NCBI RefSeq assembly: GCF_026072915.1
Contig: NZ_AP025943.1
Coordinates: 434,001-498,000, forward strand
Direction of reading: 5' to 3'
DNA length: 64,000 bases
Source of the DNA: Akkermansia biwaensis
GTDB taxonomy: Bacteria; Verrucomicrobiota; Verrucomicrobiia; Verrucomicrobiales; Akkermansiaceae
The notes under the pieces are model-generated. The model saw nothing but the letters and a program-made list of their open reading frames with translations, had not been told where the DNA came from and did no database searches. Positions 8,393-17,828 of the stretch are shown here, in pieces (within the stretch, counting starts at the first letter, position 1; every line of letters begins with the position of its first letter). The position numbers were made by a program, and so were the translations under genes.

Positions 8393-9202
8393 ATGTATTG
8401 CGATTACCATACACATACGCCCCTGTGCCTGCATGCCTCCGGTACGCCACAGGAATATGTGCAGTCAGCCGTTCGCGCCGGACTGCGGGAATACGGCATT
8501 TCCGACCACGCTCCCATGCAGGAGGAGCCGTTTGACGACTGGCGCATGAAGCAGGCGGACATGGGAGCCTACCTGGACTGGATCAGAGAGGCCACGGAAC
8601 TTGCCGCTCCGCACGGACTGACGGTAAAGGCCGGACTGGAATGCGACTGGTTTCCGGGTATTGAACCCTGGACGGACCACCTTCGGGGCCTGTATGAATG
8701 GGATTATCTGATCGGTTCCGTCCACTACCTGGGGGAAAAGGAGGAATTTGACAACCCCTACAAAATGGATTTCTGGAACACGACGGACGTGGAGGACGCC
8801 TGGGAACAATACTGGAAACGCTTCCGGGACATGGCCGCCTCCGGCCTATTCCACATCTTGGGCCATGCGGACCTGATCAAGAAGTTCGGCTTCCGGCCCG
8901 GCGGGGATCTGCGCCGCTATTATGAACCGGCCCTGGAAGCCATAAGCCGGTCCGGGGCCTGTCTGGAGATCAATACTGCCGGATGGTACAACAAGTGCGC
9001 AGAACAGTACCCGGACGAACTTTTCCTGCGGCTGGCCGCAGAGATGGATATTCCCCTGACCATCAGTTCGGATGCCCACGCTCCGGAAAACGTCGGCCGG
9101 GATTTTGACCGGGCCGCAGAACTGGCGAGCCGGGCCGGGTTCAGGCAGTTGGCCTCCTTTACTGCCGGAAAAATGCGGTTATTCCCCCTGACCGGAATTT
9201 GA
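8393..9202 (+). CDS. Histidinol-phosphatase of the PHP family
   Basis: A PHP-fold metal-dependent phosphatase matching the HisK/HisJ type, which converts L-histidinol phosphate to histidinol. Metal-ligand motifs are visible in order: DYHTHTPLC at the start, ISDHAPM, GLECDW, GSVHY, LGHADLIKKFG and SSDAHAPENVG near the end. The chosen ATG at 8393 gives 269 residues and begins MYCDYHTHTP as in relatives; an ATG at 8369 would add eight. The 3' end overlaps the next, convergent gene by 24 bases. A decayed second copy of its C-terminus lies at 11809-11907, on the far side of a two-gene cassette. Confidence 0.88.
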   Translation: MYCDYHTHTPLCLHASGTPQEYVQSAVRAGLREYGISDHAPMQEEPFDDWRMKQADMGAYLDWIREATELAAPHGLTVKAGLECDWFPGIEPWTDHLRGLYEWDYLIGSVHYLGEKEEFDNPYKMDFWNTTDVEDAWEQYWKRFRDMAASGLFHILGHADLIKKFGFRPGGDLRRYYEPALEAISRSGACLEINTAGWYNKCAEQYPDELFLRLAAEMDIPLTISSDAHAPENVGRDFDRAAELASRAGFRQLASFTAGKMRLFPLTGI

Positions 9203-10081
9203 GTAGTTTTTTTCACGGTATAAACGTTCGGCCTCCCGGCGGATTGTTGCGGCCGCCCGCATGGCAAAGTTGCTCTGCATATGCACCGCATCAGAAAAGC
9301 GAATTTCCTCCTCCGGAGGAATCTGCGCATTGAAGTCAAGCCAGGGCACATTTAATTCCTTGGCAAAACGCGCTACTTTCCACCGCATGGCAGCGGGAGA
9401 AATACGGCTCTTCACCGGGAACAAGACCAATACCAGGCGGGATCCGAATTTTTCCTGCACGGCCTTCAGTTGTTGAAGAAGAGCTGCATCCTTCTCAGAC
9501 CATTTCGTTTCCAAAGGCGAAATAACGGGAGGCATTGGCAGAAGAGCCCATCCCTCCGTATTCTGTACATTAAAATGCTCATTTCTCAATTCCGTGTACA
9601 GCAATGTTGAAGCACGGAACAAGGGATTGAATAGAGGGCACCAGGACCCATTCTGCCTCAAATCATGTTCCGGATTTTTATAAACGAACATTTGATCAGC
9701 AAACACCCTATCCATCTCCACAACCACATATTCTGCAGGCGGAAGCAGCCCTTTTAACATTAGCTCCAATCCTTCCCGGGCAGAAGAAGCATCAATGCCC
9801 AAATTCGCCCAGCCTGCATTCCCCGATTCCACTCCCGGAATTCTGCCCGTAATGGATGACCCCAAAAATACCGTATCTATGCGGTTTTTCGATTCGTTCG
9901 CAGCAAATATTCTACCTTTGGAACTATAATAGCTGGAATGGGATTTCCATTGAATCCCCCGCTTATCCAGGCTGTATTTCCATACAGCAACTGCGACCAT
10001 GCACAGCAGGAACGTCACAAAAACGGAAACCAGAAAGGAGCGTGAAAGTTCCTTGCGTTCAACAACAAGCTTGTAATCCAT
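9179..10081 (-). CDS. Membrane-anchored SGNH-like protein, partner of MBOAT
   Basis: A 300-residue protein with one N-terminal membrane anchor (about residues 14-34) and an extracytoplasmic SGNH/GDSL-like domain. Block I is FLGSSITGR, with the nucleophile candidate Ser75 or Ser76. The late Asp-x-x-His pair is Asp264 and His267 in FSDAVHMQS. This arrangement resembles the DltD/AlgJ/AlgX-type partners of MBOAT acyltransferases, which finish transfer of acyl groups to extracellular polymers. It lies 14 bases downstream of the MBOAT gene on the same strand. The cassette has lower GC than its flanks by eye. The sequence is not close enough to name DltD. Confidence 0.75.
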   Translation of the reverse strand: MDYKLVVERKELSRSFLVSVFVTFLLCMVAVAVWKYSLDKRGIQWKSHSSYYSSKGRIFAANESKNRIDTVFLGSSITGRIPGVESGNAGWANLGIDASSAREGLELMLKGLLPPAEYVVVEMDRVFADQMFVYKNPEHDLRQNGSWCPLFNPLFRASTLLYTELRNEHFNVQNTEGWALLPMPPVISPLETKWSEKDAALLQQLKAVQEKFGSRLVLVLFPVKSRISPAAMRWKVARFAKELNVPWLDFNAQIPPEEEIRFSDAVHMQSNFAMRAAATIRREAERLYREKNYSNSGQGE

Positions 10082-10095
10082 GATGGGAGATACAA

Positions 10096-11553
10096 TTAAA
10101 ATTGGAAATAGATAAATCCTTCCGCAGGACCAGAGTTATTAAAAATCATAAAGATCATCAAGCCATACAGGGCCCCTTCCAGCACGCCCCCATGCCACCG
10201 GGCATTCCAAGAAATCCGATGCTCCCTGATCCATCCAGCCAGGTGGAACAGGATGACGGGGATACCATATAATATCACTGCATAAGCAACGATATTGGAC
10301 ACAGGTTTATCCCACACCGCAAGCCTTTGGAAAAACAGCGAGAGAGTTTCCATGTCGGGCATTAAAAAAGTCATCCATAAAAAACTTACTGTAAGAAAAC
10401 AATAGACTCCCCCAAGACATTTGACAAAAGAGTGGGTGGAGCTGCGCCCCCTCCATAGAAAACGTTCCAGCGCCAGAAAACAGCCGTGGCAAGTCCCCCA
10501 CAACGCGAATTTCCATTCCGCTCCGTGCCACAAACCACCAAGAAACATGACAATGAAAAGATTGATATAAGTTCTTACCTGTCCTTTCCGGTTACCGCCC
10601 AAAGGTATGTAGAGATAGTCTCGCAACCAGTGGGAAAGCGTCATGTTCCATCTTTGCCAAAACTCCGTGATGCTGGTGCTGATATAAGGGAAATTGAAGT
10701 TGTCCGGCAGGCGGTAGCCGAACAAAACCGCCAATCCGATGGCGATCATGGAATAACCTCCAAAGTCAGAAAAGATCTGGAATGAATAGCCAAACATGAG
10801 CGTCAGCAATTCTTTGCCTCCCATGCTTCCCACCAATTCAAGACTTTTCAGATAAGGCGTATATTCAGCCAAATTGTCCGCTACTACCATTTTCAGGAAA
10901 TACCCAAGCGTCAAGAATTTAAAGGCAGTGCCCCACTGAATATCCCTAAACTTTTTGGATTCTATCTGAGGCCAGAATTGACGGGCACGCACAATAGGCC
11001 CTGCAATCAACTGAGGGAAAAACAGCATGTAAAATCCTACATCCCTGGTTGCCTTGACAAAACCGAGAGGAGTGGAATTGATCTGAATTTCACGGGAATC
11101 CACGGAACGCACATTTCCTTTGGACACATCAATAATCATGCTAATGCCATGAAATGTGTAAAAAGAGATACCTATAGGCAATGGAATGGATTTCAGCCAT
11201 TCCGTCCATGAAAACGGCAGCCCCGGAATGATATCAGCAAAGAACCCGGCATATTTGAATGATCCCAAAAGAAGAAGATTCAAAATCACGGCATTCCGCA
11301 CCCATCCCCGAATTTTGGCATCATCTCCCCTTTCTCTGTGGCGCAAAATAAACAGGCTGCAAACCGTATTCCCAATGCAGGAAACCAGAAGGATGCTTAA
11401 AAGGCGCACGTCTTCCCACCCGTAAAACACGGCACTGGCTATCAACAGCAAAGTCACCTGGTACGCTTTTCCCCATCTGCCAGGAACGGGAATATAATAT
11501 AAGAGGAAAACAATGATTAAAAAATAAACAAATTCGAGAGAGATGAACAACAT
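10096..11553 (-). CDS. MBOAT-family O-acyltransferase (AlgI/DltB type)
   Basis: A 485-residue polytopic membrane protein that moves acyl groups, usually acetyl, across the membrane to cell-surface glycans. Family hallmarks are FPQLIAGPIVRARQFWPQI, the LPDNFNFPYISTSITEFWQRW block, SHWLRDYLYIPLGGNRKG and the catalytic-region GGLWHGAEWKFALWGTCHG. The last carries the near-invariant His343 and a second His356. It begins a two-gene operon with the SGNH partner. The acceptor polymer is unknown. About 400 bases upstream hold no gene, except for a phosphatase remnant. Confidence 0.9.
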   Translation of the reverse strand: MLFISLEFVYFLIIVFLLYYIPVPGRWGKAYQVTLLLIASAVFYGWEDVRLLSILLVSCIGNTVCSLFILRHRERGDDAKIRGWVRNAVILNLLLLGSFKYAGFFADIIPGLPFSWTEWLKSIPLPIGISFYTFHGISMIIDVSKGNVRSVDSREIQINSTPLGFVKATRDVGFYMLFFPQLIAGPIVRARQFWPQIESKKFRDIQWGTAFKFLTLGYFLKMVVADNLAEYTPYLKSLELVGSMGGKELLTLMFGYSFQIFSDFGGYSMIAIGLAVLFGYRLPDNFNFPYISTSITEFWQRWNMTLSHWLRDYLYIPLGGNRKGQVRTYINLFIVMFLGGLWHGAEWKFALWGTCHGCFLALERFLWRGRSSTHSFVKCLGGVYCFLTVSFLWMTFLMPDMETLSLFFQRLAVWDKPVSNIVAYAVILYGIPVILFHLAGWIREHRISWNARWHGGVLEGALYGLMIFMIFNNSGPAEGFIYFQF

Positions 11554-11808
11554 TTCTCTTTAGATTTTATGAACTTGAAAATGTGAAGTCAACGGCAAAT
11601 TCCGAAACGCCAATATCTGCTCAGCAGTGGAAAAGAAAATTGTCCAGGTACCCCCTTATTTCATCTTTCCCCTGCCAAAGCCCCACCCGCATCCATCTGC
11701 TCCATTTTCAGAAAAAATAAAAAATCTCTACACGAGAACAGTCATCCCTTCCACTCAAAAAGGGAATTAATCCACTCATTTTTCATATTTGATTCCAAAC
11801 ATGCCTAA

Positions 11809-11907
11809 AGAAATTTTAAGCGAGACGCAGAACTAACTCGTCAGGCCGGATTCAAGCAACTCGCCTCTTTCGATTCAGGGAACATGCAACTGCATCCCCT
11901 GAATTGA
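11809..11907 (+). pseudogene. Decayed duplicate of the PHP phosphatase C-terminus
   Basis: One plus-strand frame reads AELTRQAGFKQLASFDSG followed by NMQLHPLN and a TGA stop. The intact phosphatase ends AELASRAGFRQLASFTAG followed by KMRLFPLTGI and stop at 9200-9202. Upstream, homology fades through a stop codon and a small deletion (DSKHA may match SDAHAP). It is therefore a 3' gene relic. The rest of 11554-11953 is AT-rich and shows no other gene. Confidence 0.75.
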
Positions 11908-11953
11908 CTCCGGAGAAAGCAAGACTGCACTTTCCCGCCTGAACGGTTTCCCG

Positions 11954-12802
11954 TCATCTTCCAATCGTGGTCCCGTAAGGCGACTGTATCGGGCGCACGG
12001 GAGGAGGAACGGGCTGGGGCCTGGGCGGTGGGGAAGGAGGATTGGGCCGGATAATGACGGGCGGCGGCGGATAGTTCCAGGGCCTGACGATGGGTGTGAC
12101 CACGACGCGCTCCGTTTTTGGCTGACTGGCTACCTCACGGATTTCACCCTGCAACTGGTTGACCTGCTTGTTTAAGTCCGTGATTTTTTTCTGGGTGCCG
12201 TCTTTCAGGGCCAGGTATTTCTTTTCCAGGTCCTTCCAATACAGCTCGGCATCTTCCCTTTTTTTACGAATGGAACTGATCTGGTCCTGGTAGGTCCTAG
12301 CCCTGGTGCGGAATACTTTGGCATCCTGCGGCAGCCCCACCCGGTCCGCTTCCTGCGCGTTCCACTGAAGGGCGATGACTTCAGCCTCCACACGGGAAAG
12401 ATCCCCCATCAACAGGAACATGCGGACAACGTCCTCCCCCTCCAGGTAGCGTGGATGGCGTTCCGCTTCCGAGAGGGATTCACGGATTTTCCTGGCCTCT
12501 TCCTCAGCCGCTTTTTTGACCGCTTCCGCCCTTTGCCTGCGGACAGCTTCCTCGCTCCGTCGCTTTTCCAGCCGCGCGGCCACCTCATCCGGCGTCATTT
12601 TGTAAGCCTTCTGCTGTTCGTCCGTCAGCTCCTTGTAGGAGACTTTCGCCACGCCGTCCGTGTACTGGACGCTGACGAAGTCATCCCCGGAAGATACCAC
12701 GCTGGCATCTTTCAGAACCCTGCCGGAACGCAAGGCCATATCCTCCGCCAGGGAGGCGGGCAGCAGGGCGCACAAAATTAATAGACAGGCTCCAGGTTTC
12801 AT
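11954..12802 (-). CDS. Exported coiled-coil, proline-rich protein
   Basis: A 282-residue protein with a signal peptide (MKPGACLLILCALLPASLA). A short conserved-looking segment (RSGRVLKDASVVSSGDDFVS) follows, resembling the small SH3/SHD1-like modules of Verrucomicrobia. Then comes a long charged coiled coil (about 75-225) and a Pro-rich tail with PPPPVIIRPNPPSPPPRPQP. The ATG at 12802 begins the signal peptide; a TTG nine bases upstream is less likely. The role is unknown, perhaps a periplasmic spacer or cell-envelope protein. It is divergent from the kelch gene at 12931. Confidence 0.7.
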   Translation of the reverse strand: MKPGACLLILCALLPASLAEDMALRSGRVLKDASVVSSGDDFVSVQYTDGVAKVSYKELTDEQQKAYKMTPDEVAARLEKRRSEEAVRRQRAEAVKKAAEEEARKIRESLSEAERHPRYLEGEDVVRMFLLMGDLSRVEAEVIALQWNAQEADRVGLPQDAKVFRTRARTYQDQISSIRKKREDAELYWKDLEKKYLALKDGTQKKITDLNKQVNQLQGEIREVASQPKTERVVVTPIVRPWNYPPPPVIIRPNPPSPPPRPQPVPPPVRPIQSPYGTTIGR

Positions 12803-12930
12803 ACGATTCAACGGTTCTACCTAGATAAGAGGCTCCGGAAAAGAAATTTATTCAAAAAAAGATGACCAGATGTTATTACTGGCACGGCGGTTCCCTTTTC
12901 GTTAAAGTTTTGTGAAGCATTTACACGTTT

Positions 12931-13914
12931 ATGAATTCACACTCGTCATCCTGGAGTCATTTACCCCCACTTCCCGATCCGGAAGGGTTTGCCGGCATGT
13001 ATGCGGGAACCCACGGAAATATTCTTATTTGCGCAGGCGGAACGAATTTCCCCGGCAGGCCCATGCTGGAAGGGGGCGTCAAGACCTGGACGGACCGTGT
13101 GTTCACCCTGGCGCCGGAAAGCCCCGCGTGGCGGGAAGCGGGCGTACTGCCCGCCCCTTATGCCTATGGAGCCTCCGCCAGCCTGGAAAACGGCCTGCTG
13201 TGCATCGGAGGATGCGACAGTAAAAGCCACCGCAGCGACGTTTACCTGCTGGGAGTTTGCGGCGGAACCCTGAATATCTCCGCCTTTCCCTCCCTTCCGG
13301 TCCCGCTGGCCTACACGGCGGCAGCCGTGCTGGACGGCAAGGTGTACCTCACGGGCGGCTGTGAACACCCGGGAGAGCAGGATTGTACCAGCCGGATGTT
13401 CATGCTGGATTCCCGGAATCCCGGCCAGAGCTGGCAGGAGCTTCCTCCACTACCCGGGAGAGGCCGCTTCCTGCATCAGATGGCTGCGGTTAACGGCGTT
13501 CTGTACGTCCTGGGCGGCATCGGCCTGAAAGAAGAGGACGGGAGGCAGGTACGGGAACTTCTGACGGAGGCATGGAGCTTCACCCCGTCCGGCGGATGGA
13601 TGCGGCAGCCGGACATGCCTTATGCCATCGCCGCCGCACCCACTCCGGCGCCCGTTTCCCGGAGCGGAGTCATCTACCTGCTGGGCGGCGACGACGGCTC
13701 CGGCAGGAAATACACGCCGCAGACCAATCCCGGCTTCAACAACCAATCGCTGTGCCTGGACACGGCAACGGCGGAATGGCACGACGGCGGTCCCATCGGA
13801 GCGCTGCGGGCGGTGCTTCCCTGCTGCGCCTGGGAAGGCCGCTTCATTGCGGTCAACGGCGAACTCAAACCCGGCAGACGCTCCCCTGAAGTCTGGAGCA
13901 TTTCTCTTCCCTGA
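12931..13914 (+). CDS. Kelch-repeat cyclically permuted mutarotase family protein
   Basis: A 327-residue six-bladed kelch beta-propeller. Repeats carry the GG motif (ILICAGGTNFPG, LLCIGGCD, VYLTGGCEHPG, LYVLGGIG, IYLLGGDDG). The opening LPPLPDPEGFAGMYAGTHG and AGGTNFP match the cyclically permuted mutarotase family related to NanM. NanM speeds conversion of alpha- to beta-sialic acid. There is no signal peptide, so this copy is probably cytoplasmic. It is 27 bases upstream of a second, exported mutarotase fused to a transporter, so the pair is likely an operon for sialic-acid use. NanM function is inferred from family. Confidence 0.85.
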   Translation: MNSHSSSWSHLPPLPDPEGFAGMYAGTHGNILICAGGTNFPGRPMLEGGVKTWTDRVFTLAPESPAWREAGVLPAPYAYGASASLENGLLCIGGCDSKSHRSDVYLLGVCGGTLNISAFPSLPVPLAYTAAAVLDGKVYLTGGCEHPGEQDCTSRMFMLDSRNPGQSWQELPPLPGRGRFLHQMAAVNGVLYVLGGIGLKEEDGRQVRELLTEAWSFTPSGGWMRQPDMPYAIAAAPTPAPVSRSGVIYLLGGDDGSGRKYTPQTNPGFNNQSLCLDTATAEWHDGGPIGALRAVLPCCAWEGRFIAVNGELKPGRRSPEVWSISLP

Positions 13915-13941
13915 TTCTTCCAGCCTCGACCAACAAATCAT

Positions 13942-16494
13942 ATGACGCACTTCTTACATTACCTGAACCGGTTCACCAAAACATGGTGCGCTGCCCTCGC
14001 CGGCATGATGCTGATGGCGGTCCCGGCCGCCCACGCATCCTTTTCCGTGGACGTCCATCCCTCCGGCAGCATTCCGGACCTGCCCGATCCCGCGGGACGC
14101 GCTGGAATGATTGCCGGAACCGTGGCGGAAAAAGACGGCTCCCAGTCCATTATCGCCGCGGGAGGGGCCAATTTTCCCCATGCCGCCCCCGGGGCCGCCA
14201 CCCCGGAGGAACGCGGCCCGAAGGCGTACCACCGGGACATTTTTAAACTCTCTAACGGGCAATGGAATAAAGTCGGCAATCTGCCCGTTCCGCTGGGCTA
14301 CGCGGCATGCGCCAGTGTCGGCAAGGGCGTGGTGCTGGCCGGAGGCCACAATGAAGAGGGCATTCGGCAGGACACCCTGCTGATCAGGGCGGACGGGTCC
14401 GTGGAAAAGCTCCCACCCCTTCCCCGGCCCGTGACGGAAGCCGCCTTCGTCGGTTCGGGAGACAAGCTCTACGTTATCGGGGGACGGGACCGGGACGAAC
14501 CGGAAACGGCCCTGAATACCGTGTACGTGCTGGACACATCTCCTGAAACGGCCAGCATGGAATGGAAGACCCTGCCCCCATTCCAAGGTCCGGGGCGCAT
14601 TCTTGCCACCGCCGCCTTTTCCGACAGCACCCTTTTCCTGGTGGGAGGATGTTCCCTTTCCAAAAATGCCGCAGGGGAAACGCAAAGAACCTACCTTTCC
14701 GACCTGATCGACTACGACCTGGGCTCTACGAACCCCGCCGAGTGGGGAAAGACGAAGAAGGAGCGCACCGGCCCCGGAACTCCCGTGGCGGCAGCGGCAG
14801 GCCCCGCCCCCGTCAAGGAAAACACCATCATCCTGATTGGAGGCGACAAGCGCGGCAATTCGCCGGCCCCCTCCAGCCCCGTCGTGCAGTCCAGGGACAT
14901 CCTGGCCTACGACATCGTGAAGGATGAATGGAGTCGCCTGGGAGAATGGCCCGCAGGCATCGCCACGGCGCCTGCCGTCACCAGGGGCAATGAGATCGTC
15001 ACCATTAGCGGAGAAACCGCTCCCGGGGAGCGCACCCCCGTGAACGCCTCCGCAACGGCGGGATACCATTTTGAAATGAGCACGGTGGACTATGCCGTTC
15101 TCATCCTCACGATCATCGTGCTGGCCATCATCATCATTTCCGCCGTGCGCAACGGCGTCAGGAACGTCTCCGCCGTTACGGACCCGAACACCAGGCCCGG
15201 CCTGTGGGCTTGGGTGGCCGTCATCGTGCTGTGGTTCGTCGTGATGCTGAACTATTTTGACCGCCAGCTTCTTTCCGCCCTGCATGAGCCCATCGTGCGG
15301 GACATCCCCCAGACGGAAGCCCAGTTCGGCATGGTTACCTCCGTCTTCCTGCTGATTTACGCGCTGCTCAGCCCGGTGGGGGGCTTCCTGGCGGACCGCT
15401 ACAGCCGCCGCCTGATGATTCTCTGCTCCCTGGTCGTCTGGTCCGTGGTCACCTGGTGGACCGGGCACGCGGAGGATTACACCTCCCTGCTCATCGCCCG
15501 CGGGGCCATGGGCATCAGCGAAGCCTTCTACATTCCCGCCGCCCTGGCCCTGATCACGGACTACCACCGGGGCAGTACGCGCTCCATCGCCACGGGCCTG
15601 CACATGAGCGGGATCTACGTGGGCATGGCCATCGCCGGGTTCGGCGCCACCATGGCTTCCTGGACGGGCTGGCGCATGACCTTCGCCCTGTTCGGTTTGA
15701 TCGGCGTAGCTTACGCCATCGTCCTGATCCTGTTCCTGAAAGATCCCGGAAAGGCCCCCGCAGACACGGCCCTTGCCCGGAAGAAGGACAAGCCGGGGGA
15801 AGAAACCGTGCTGATCAACGTGGACAACGACGAACAGGCTGTTAAGGTTCCCGCGGCCAAGCTTTCCACAGGGGCCGTCCTTTCCAGCCTGCTGAGCGGC
15901 CGCCCCATGTGGATGCTGCTTTGCGTGGTGGCTTTTGCGGGCGCAGGCAACTGGTTCCTGCTGACGTGGTACCCCACCCTGCTGCATGACCAGTACCACC
16001 TTTCCTCCGCGGAGGCCGGCCCCGCCGCCACACTGTGGAGCTCCATTGCCAAATACATCGCGGTGCTGGGGGGCGCGATCCTGGCGGACATGTGGTACAA
16101 GCGCAACACCCGCGCCCGCGCGCTGGTACCGGGTATCGCCTTCAGCGTATCCGGCCCGCTGGTCGTCCTGGCGCTGCTGCCCGGCATCTTCGGCTGGGAC
16201 ATTGCGGTTCCGCTGGTGCTCATGCTCGGACTGGTGGCCACGCAGGGACTGGCGCAAGGATCGCTGGACGCCACCCTCATGCCTGTGCTACGCTCCCATA
16301 TTGACGAGCGTTACTCCGCCACCGGCTACGGTCTGCTTAACCTCACCTCCGCCGGGGTGGGCGCGCTCATCTCCTTCTTCGGCGGCTGGTTCAAGGACCA
16401 GGGCATTCCCCTGACCACCACGCTGGCCGCTGCTGGATGCCTCATGCTGTTCTGCGGGCTTCTGCTCCTGATGCTGCCGAGGCCCCGGCACTGA
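13942..16494 (+). CDS. Exported mutarotase-like kelch domain fused to an MFS transporter
   Basis: An 850-residue two-part protein. Residues 1-32 form a signal peptide or anchor. Residues about 38-375 form a kelch propeller of the cyclically permuted mutarotase type (IIAAGGANFPHA, VVLAGGHNEEG, LYVIGGRDRDE, LFLVGGCSLS, IILIGGDKRG). A membrane segment follows at about 383-401. Residues about 420-850 form a Major Facilitator transporter with LNYFDRQLLSALHEP, GFLADRYSRRLM and GISEAFYIPAALALI, resembling anion:cation symporters. The propeller would lie in the periplasm next to the transporter mouth. The likely role is capture or anomer conversion coupled to uptake of sialic acid from mucin. The whole frame is continuous. 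Confidence 0.9.
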   Translation: MTHFLHYLNRFTKTWCAALAGMMLMAVPAAHASFSVDVHPSGSIPDLPDPAGRAGMIAGTVAEKDGSQSIIAAGGANFPHAAPGAATPEERGPKAYHRDIFKLSNGQWNKVGNLPVPLGYAACASVGKGVVLAGGHNEEGIRQDTLLIRADGSVEKLPPLPRPVTEAAFVGSGDKLYVIGGRDRDEPETALNTVYVLDTSPETASMEWKTLPPFQGPGRILATAAFSDSTLFLVGGCSLSKNAAGETQRTYLSDLIDYDLGSTNPAEWGKTKKERTGPGTPVAAAAGPAPVKENTIILIGGDKRGNSPAPSSPVVQSRDILAYDIVKDEWSRLGEWPAGIATAPAVTRGNEIVTISGETAPGERTPVNASATAGYHFEMSTVDYAVLILTIIVLAIIIISAVRNGVRNVSAVTDPNTRPGLWAWVAVIVLWFVVMLNYFDRQLLSALHEPIVRDIPQTEAQFGMVTSVFLLIYALLSPVGGFLADRYSRRLMILCSLVVWSVVTWWTGHAEDYTSLLIARGAMGISEAFYIPAALALITDYHRGSTRSIATGLHMSGIYVGMAIAGFGATMASWTGWRMTFALFGLIGVAYAIVLILFLKDPGKAPADTALARKKDKPGEETVLINVDNDEQAVKVPAAKLSTGAVLSSLLSGRPMWMLLCVVAFAGAGNWFLLTWYPTLLHDQYHLSSAEAGPAATLWSSIAKYIAVLGGAILADMWYKRNTRARALVPGIAFSVSGPLVVLALLPGIFGWDIAVPLVLMLGLVATQGLAQGSLDATLMPVLRSHIDERYSATGYGLLNLTSAGVGALISFFGGWFKDQGIPLTTTLAAAGCLMLFCGLLLLMLPRPRH

Positions 16495-16523
16495 TACCTC
16501 AAACTCATCAACTAACTTACTCC

Positions 16524-17705
16524 ATGAAGATACCTGCACGCAACCACCTGGCCGCGGGAGCCCTGTGCTTCCTGTCCCTGCTTTCTCCGGCAGAGGGCCG
16601 CACCTGGACCAACACCCAGGGAAAAACCCTGGAGGCCGAATTCGTCAAACTGGACGGCCAAAAAGCGGTGCTGACCCGCGCCGGAGGTCAGACGGTCACC
16701 ATTCCCCTGAACCAGCTTTCCAAGGCGGACCAGGATTTCATTGCAGGACAGGGAACGGCAGCGGCTCCCGCCAACCCGGCGGACAATTACAAGCAGCCCT
16801 GGCCCAGAACCGTCAAATGCCCGGACAATTTCAAGGTGGAAACCATCAAGGAGGAAAAGGGGGAATACATTTACGAGACGCCCCATTTCCGCTTTATTTG
16901 CGACGCCAAGCTGGGCGCCGGCATGATCAAGCGCCTGGGCCTCCTGTTTGAAGCCACCCATCTGGCTAACAAGACATTGCCCATCGGCAACATTCCGCCC
17001 CATGACGATTCCGCCAAATTCCCGGCCTACCTGTATGAAAAGTTCAGCACCTACCAGGAAAACGGGGGACTGGAAGGAACGGCGGGCATTTTCCTGGGAA
17101 CCACGCGGCCCGGGGACCGGGGCAGAATTCTGGTGCCTTTCCAGTCGCTGGGCGTCAAGTCCATGGGGAGCACGTACATCATTGACCGGGACAAGGATGC
17201 CACCACCCTCATTCACGAACTGACGCACCAGCTCATGTCCCCGCAGGCCAAGCAAGCCAGCTGGTTCTGCGAGGGCTCCGCGGAATACGTGGCCATGACT
17301 CCTTATGCCGGGGGCCGCTTCAACTTCGGCTCCAACCGCTCCCACATCGTTTCCCGCGTTACGGAGTACGGCAAGAAAAACACGGGGGGCCGCGCCCTGG
17401 GGGACGATTTTGAGGCTCCCGGCCTGGAGGCCTTCATGAACATGCCCTACACCCAGTTCACGAATGAAAACGCCAATCTTCACTACGGCCTGGCCGCGCT
17501 GATGGCCTACTACTTCTACCACATGGACGGAAAAGGGGATGCCCAGCGCATCAAGAATTACATGAAGGCCATTCAGTCCGGCACCAGTGAAAAGGAAGCG
17601 CAAAAGCTCCTTCTGGACGGCAGGACCTATGAGGAACTGGCCAAGGAGATCGAGCAGAAATGGCGCAAGGCTGGCGTCAAGATCCGCTTCCGTGCCTCTT
17701 CCTGA
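16524..17705 (+). CDS. Exported SHD1-domain zinc metalloprotease-like protein
   Basis: A 393-residue exported protein. The signal peptide begins MKIPARNHLAAGALC. A short SHD1-type module follows at about residues 26-74 (RTWTNTQGKTLEAEFVKLDG to QLSKADQDFI), a module common in Planctomycetes and Verrucomicrobia. The main domain has the gluzincin motif HELTH at residues 231-235 and a downstream Glu in CEGSAEYVA (Glu250/Glu254), expected as the third zinc ligand. It is probably a periplasmic or outer-surface protease. The ATG at 16524 begins the signal peptide. It lies 29 bases after the transporter fusion and may share its transcript. Confidence 0.78.
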   Translation: MKIPARNHLAAGALCFLSLLSPAEGRTWTNTQGKTLEAEFVKLDGQKAVLTRAGGQTVTIPLNQLSKADQDFIAGQGTAAAPANPADNYKQPWPRTVKCPDNFKVETIKEEKGEYIYETPHFRFICDAKLGAGMIKRLGLLFEATHLANKTLPIGNIPPHDDSAKFPAYLYEKFSTYQENGGLEGTAGIFLGTTRPGDRGRILVPFQSLGVKSMGSTYIIDRDKDATTLIHELTHQLMSPQAKQASWFCEGSAEYVAMTPYAGGRFNFGSNRSHIVSRVTEYGKKNTGGRALGDDFEAPGLEAFMNMPYTQFTNENANLHYGLAALMAYYFYHMDGKGDAQRIKNYMKAIQSGTSEKEAQKLLLDGRTYEELAKEIEQKWRKAGVKIRFRASS

Positions 17706-17773
17706 TCACTTTCTTTTCTGCAATCTTCCTGTTCCCTGCCGGGAACGGAGGACACATGTGCCCTGAAAAACCG

Positions 17774-17801
17774 TTGACATGGCGGGGAAAGGCGGCAAAC
17801 T
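17774..17801 (+). promoter_or_regulatory. Predicted promoter of mfd
   Basis: TTGACA (17774-17779) is followed after 16 bases by CAAACT (17796-17801), 27 bases before the mfd ATG. The -10 resembles TAAACT at the gap promoter. Confidence 0.45.
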
Positions 17802-17828
17802 CCCCTCAACAGGGGCTTTCAGACACGT

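Noticed and set aside
13954-16257. A 767-codon frame on the minus strand opposite the mutarotase-MFS gene
   Set aside because: It is rich in Gly, His and Arg and has no domain; it is the antisense shadow of a well-supported plus-strand gene.
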